Below the pieces are notes generated by a model. That model saw nothing but the letters and a program-made list of their open reading frames with translations, was not told the DNA's origin and searched no databases. From assembly GCA_938049795.1 (NCBI GenBank), contig CALLCD010000243.1, positions 1 to 7,060 on the forward strand: 7,060 nucleotides of DNA, read 5' to 3'. Position numbers and translations under genes: made by a program. Origin of the DNA: an uncultured Hyphomonadaceae bacterium. Lineage in GTDB: Bacteria > Pseudomonadota > Alphaproteobacteria > Caulobacterales > Hyphomonadaceae. Every line of letters starts with the position of its first letter. Position 1 is the stretch's first letter. Below, one piece after another: positions 5,529-7,060 of this stretch.

Positions 5529-6005
5529 TCAGGGGGCGGTCTGCTCGGCGAGATACGCAATCAGCGCCGCCCGATCCTCGGGCTTGCGCACACCGGCAAA
5601 GGCCATTTTGTTGCGCGGAATGTAAGTGCGCGGATTCTCCAGAAATGCGTCAAGCCGTTCGGCATCCCAGACATAATCCTGTTCCATGAACGCCTCGGAA
5701 TAGGGATAGCCCTCCGCCGAAGCGATTTGCCGACCGACGACGCCTGCCAGATTCGGACCAACATTATGCCCCTCTTCGGCTTTGACTTTATGGCAGGACC
5801 GGCATTGCAGAAACAGTCGCTGGCCCGCTTGTGTGCTCGCTTGGGTGGTCTGCTCTTGTGCAGCGCCAGCGGTCGATTGCGCCGTTGTCGTTTCGCCGGT
5901 ATCTGCGCTGTCTGTCCCATCAGATCCACCACACGCGACAAGACAGGCGGTCATCGCAGCCATGGCGGCAAATTTCAGTATTGGCAAATTCTTGGTCATG
6001 ATCAT
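5529..6005 (-). CDS. Membrane-tethered class I cytochrome c (lipoprotein)
   Basis: This 158-residue protein begins with a short lipoprotein signal ending in the lipobox LVAC (Cys25). A flexible Thr/Ala/Gln/Ser-rich linker (about 26-60) and one cytochrome c domain follow. Haem attachment is CRSCH (Cys68, Cys71, His72), and GPNLAG (83-88) is the usual conserved loop. Met134 in RNKMAFAG is the likely sixth ligand, and the C-terminal helix is PEDRAALIAYLAEQ. It should be exported, lipidated and carry one c-type haem as an electron carrier. Its ATG overlaps the stop of the amine oxidase gene (ATGA, 6002-6005), suggesting translational coupling and that it takes electrons from that enzyme. A second ATG two codons in (5999) is an alternative start with equally modest ribosome binding sequence. 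Family call very strong; partner inferred. Confidence 0.93.
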   Translation of the reverse strand: MIMTKNLPILKFAAMAAMTACLVACGGSDGTDSADTGETTTAQSTAGAAQEQTTQASTQAGQRLFLQCRSCHKVKAEEGHNVGPNLAGVVGRQIASAEGYPYSEAFMEQDYVWDAERLDAFLENPRTYIPRNKMAFAGVRKPEDRAALIAYLAEQTAP

Positions 6006-7060
6006 AACACTCTCTCTGCAACTTCAAAGGCAACACGCTCGCCCGATTCCATAGCCCCCTCCATACCGCGATTGATCTCGGCGGTATGTTCTCCGGCAAA
6101 ATGGATGCGCTCGAGCGGGGCGGCAATCGAGTTGGCAAACCGCGTAATCTGTCCGGGCTTCCAATACGCATAAGCGCCGCCGGCAAATTTGTTGTCCGAC
6201 CAAGTCCAGTGGAAGATTGGATTGATCGCATCGGCCAGCGACGGGCGCATGGCATGAAGCTCACGGGTTACCGCCGCGATGGCGTCCTCCTTGCCCATCT
6301 TGTCGAGTTCCAGAGCTTCCTGTCCATTGACGAACGCGACGCAGCTTGTGACTTCATCTGGGCTCTGCGGATTGTTCTTCATCGCCTGGAACCGCCCCGC
6401 AATTCCATCGCTCCAAATGCTTTCCGGCAAGCCGTCATCTTCCCAATATTTCCGCTTCACTTCATAATGCACTTGGGCGCAGGGGGTATAGCCGAGGCTT
6501 GTAATGGCTTCTTGCTGCAAGGCGGATGGGATCGGGTCGATTGCAATATGTCGCAAGGCAGAAAACGGCACCGACACAATCGCATATTTGCCGCGCACGG
6601 TGGAGCCATCGGCCAGCCTGATGTCCACGCCATCGCTCTGGGATTGGATCGCCTCGACCGGCGTATTGTTACGCAATGTCCCGCCAAAGGCGTTGGCCAT
6701 CGCAATCGGGATCTGCTGATTGCCGCCAATCGCTGCGCCGCCTTCGCGTCCGGTGGTCTTGCCAATTTCCCCTTGCTGGGCGCCCCAAGTCATCAATTGG
6801 AACATCATCAGCGCCGAGAGATCTCTTGCCGTTGTGCCATAGCTGCCATTGCGGGACACGCCCAGATCAACCGCTTCAGGCGGCAGCCCCGCTTCGGTCA
6901 ACACGTCAAACACCGATCGGTCCCATTGCGCATAATCGCTCGACCGCCACGCCGTGACATCGCCCTCGGGGAAGGGGTTGAGCGCAGAGTACATAGCATA
7001 TTGCGCAGAAGACGGCGTACCTTTTCGATGAGCCTCTTCGAGAAACGGGTTGCGCGGGTG
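6002..7060 (-). CDS. Flavin amine oxidase family enzyme, C-terminal part (5' end outside window)
   Basis: The reading frame is open to the window edge, giving at least 352 residues; the Met at 6994 is internal. The N-terminal dinucleotide-binding GxGxxG motif lies outside. Numbering from the first visible codon, GGNQQIPIAMANAF (112-125) is the substrate/FAD-domain segment usual in the family, and FAGEHT (321-326) with GMEGAMESGERVA (332-344) is the C-terminal FAD-binding signature. Aligned by hand to MAO-B, the covalent-FAD Cys397 corresponds to Ala296 (GGAY), so FAD is probably non-covalent. Lys296 of MAO-B corresponds to Gln196. The gene leads an operon with a cytochrome c (4-nt overlap) and a hydrolase-fold protein, suggesting a dehydrogenase that hands electrons to the cytochrome, as NicA2 does. 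Substrate unknown. Family call strong. Confidence 0.9.
   Translation of the reverse strand, partial: HPRNPFLEEAHRKGTPSSAQYAMYSALNPFPEGDVTAWRSSDYAQWDRSVFDVLTEAGLPPEAVDLGVSRNGSYGTTARDLSALMMFQLMTWGAQQGEIGKTTGREGGAAIGGNQQIPIAMANAFGGTLRNNTPVEAIQSQSDGVDIRLADGSTVRGKYAIVSVPFSALRHIAIDPIPSALQQEAITSLGYTPCAQVHYEVKRKYWEDDGLPESIWSDGIAGRFQAMKNNPQSPDEVTSCVAFVNGQEALELDKMGKEDAIAAVTRELHAMRPSLADAINPIFHWTWSDNKFAGGAYAYWKPGQITRFANSIAAPLERIHFAGEHTAEINRGMEGAMESGERVAFEVAERVL

Noticed and set aside
4908..6173. A 421-codon plus-strand open frame
   Set aside because: It is antisense to the hydrolase, cytochrome and oxidase genes, is Arg/His/Pro-rich without any recognisable domain, and the opposite frames carry unmistakable family motifs.
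6992..6994. Met codon at 6994 as the start of the amine oxidase
   Set aside because: The frame stays open for 22 more codons to the window edge, and the family needs an N-terminal FAD-binding domain that is not in the visible part.
1..7060. tRNA, rRNA, CRISPR arrays, insertion sequences, riboswitches
   Set aside because: I looked on both strands and saw no tRNA-like cloverleaf, no regularly spaced repeats, no transposase frame and no conserved riboswitch core.

Overview
The window looks like chromosomal DNA of a moderately GC-rich Gram-negative bacterium, most likely an alphaproteobacterium of the Sphingomonadales/Hyphomonadaceae type. This rests on three things: two predicted lipoproteins with clear lipoboxes, a class I cytochrome c, and an intergenic inverted repeat built on a TTCGACTTCGCTCA core that I recall as common in such genomes. 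The taxonomic call is inference from style, not from a marker gene.

Layout, left to right. Positions 1-46 hold the first 15 codons of a minus-strand gene running off the left edge, with a good ribosome binding site and a plausible promoter at 60-89. A minus-strand operon follows, transcribed right to left: a DUF1330 protein (3035-2739), a two-domain VOC/glyoxalase-fold protein with a TTG start (2691-1690), and a Spinster-like MFS transporter (1620-247). A 255-bp divergent intergenic region (3036-3290) separates it from a plus-strand gene for a TPR-repeat lipoprotein (3291-4514). A REP-like inverted repeat (4549-4638) fills the convergent gap to a second minus-strand operon: a flavin amine oxidase-family enzyme (6002 to beyond 7060, N-terminus outside the window), a lipoprotein cytochrome c (6005-5529, overlapping the oxidase stop by 4 nt) and an alpha/beta-hydrolase-fold protein (5507-4671).

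The most interesting signal is regulatory. A perfect 18-bp palindrome, TAAAAGATATATCTTTTA, lies over the presumed -10/+1 of the TPR lipoprotein gene. A 16/18 copy lies 150 bp away in the upstream region of the DUF1330-VOC-MFS operon. Two tandem 14/18 copies lie directly upstream of the promoter of the left-edge gene. Three transcription units therefore seem to share one operator family and probably one off-window regulator.

Functionally the genes suggest uptake and catabolism of an unidentified small molecule. The MFS protein would import it. The amine-oxidase-like flavoenzyme would oxidise it, passing electrons to the membrane-tethered cytochrome c, by analogy with the NicA2-CycN nicotine system. 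The hydrolase-fold, VOC and DUF1330 proteins would act on intermediates. Hand alignment suggests that three of these enzymes lack hallmark residues: His instead of the nucleophile Ser in the hydrolase, Tyr and Met instead of the two metal His in the VOC protein, and Gln instead of the flavin-proximal Lys in the amine oxidase. The substrate cannot be read from the sequence.
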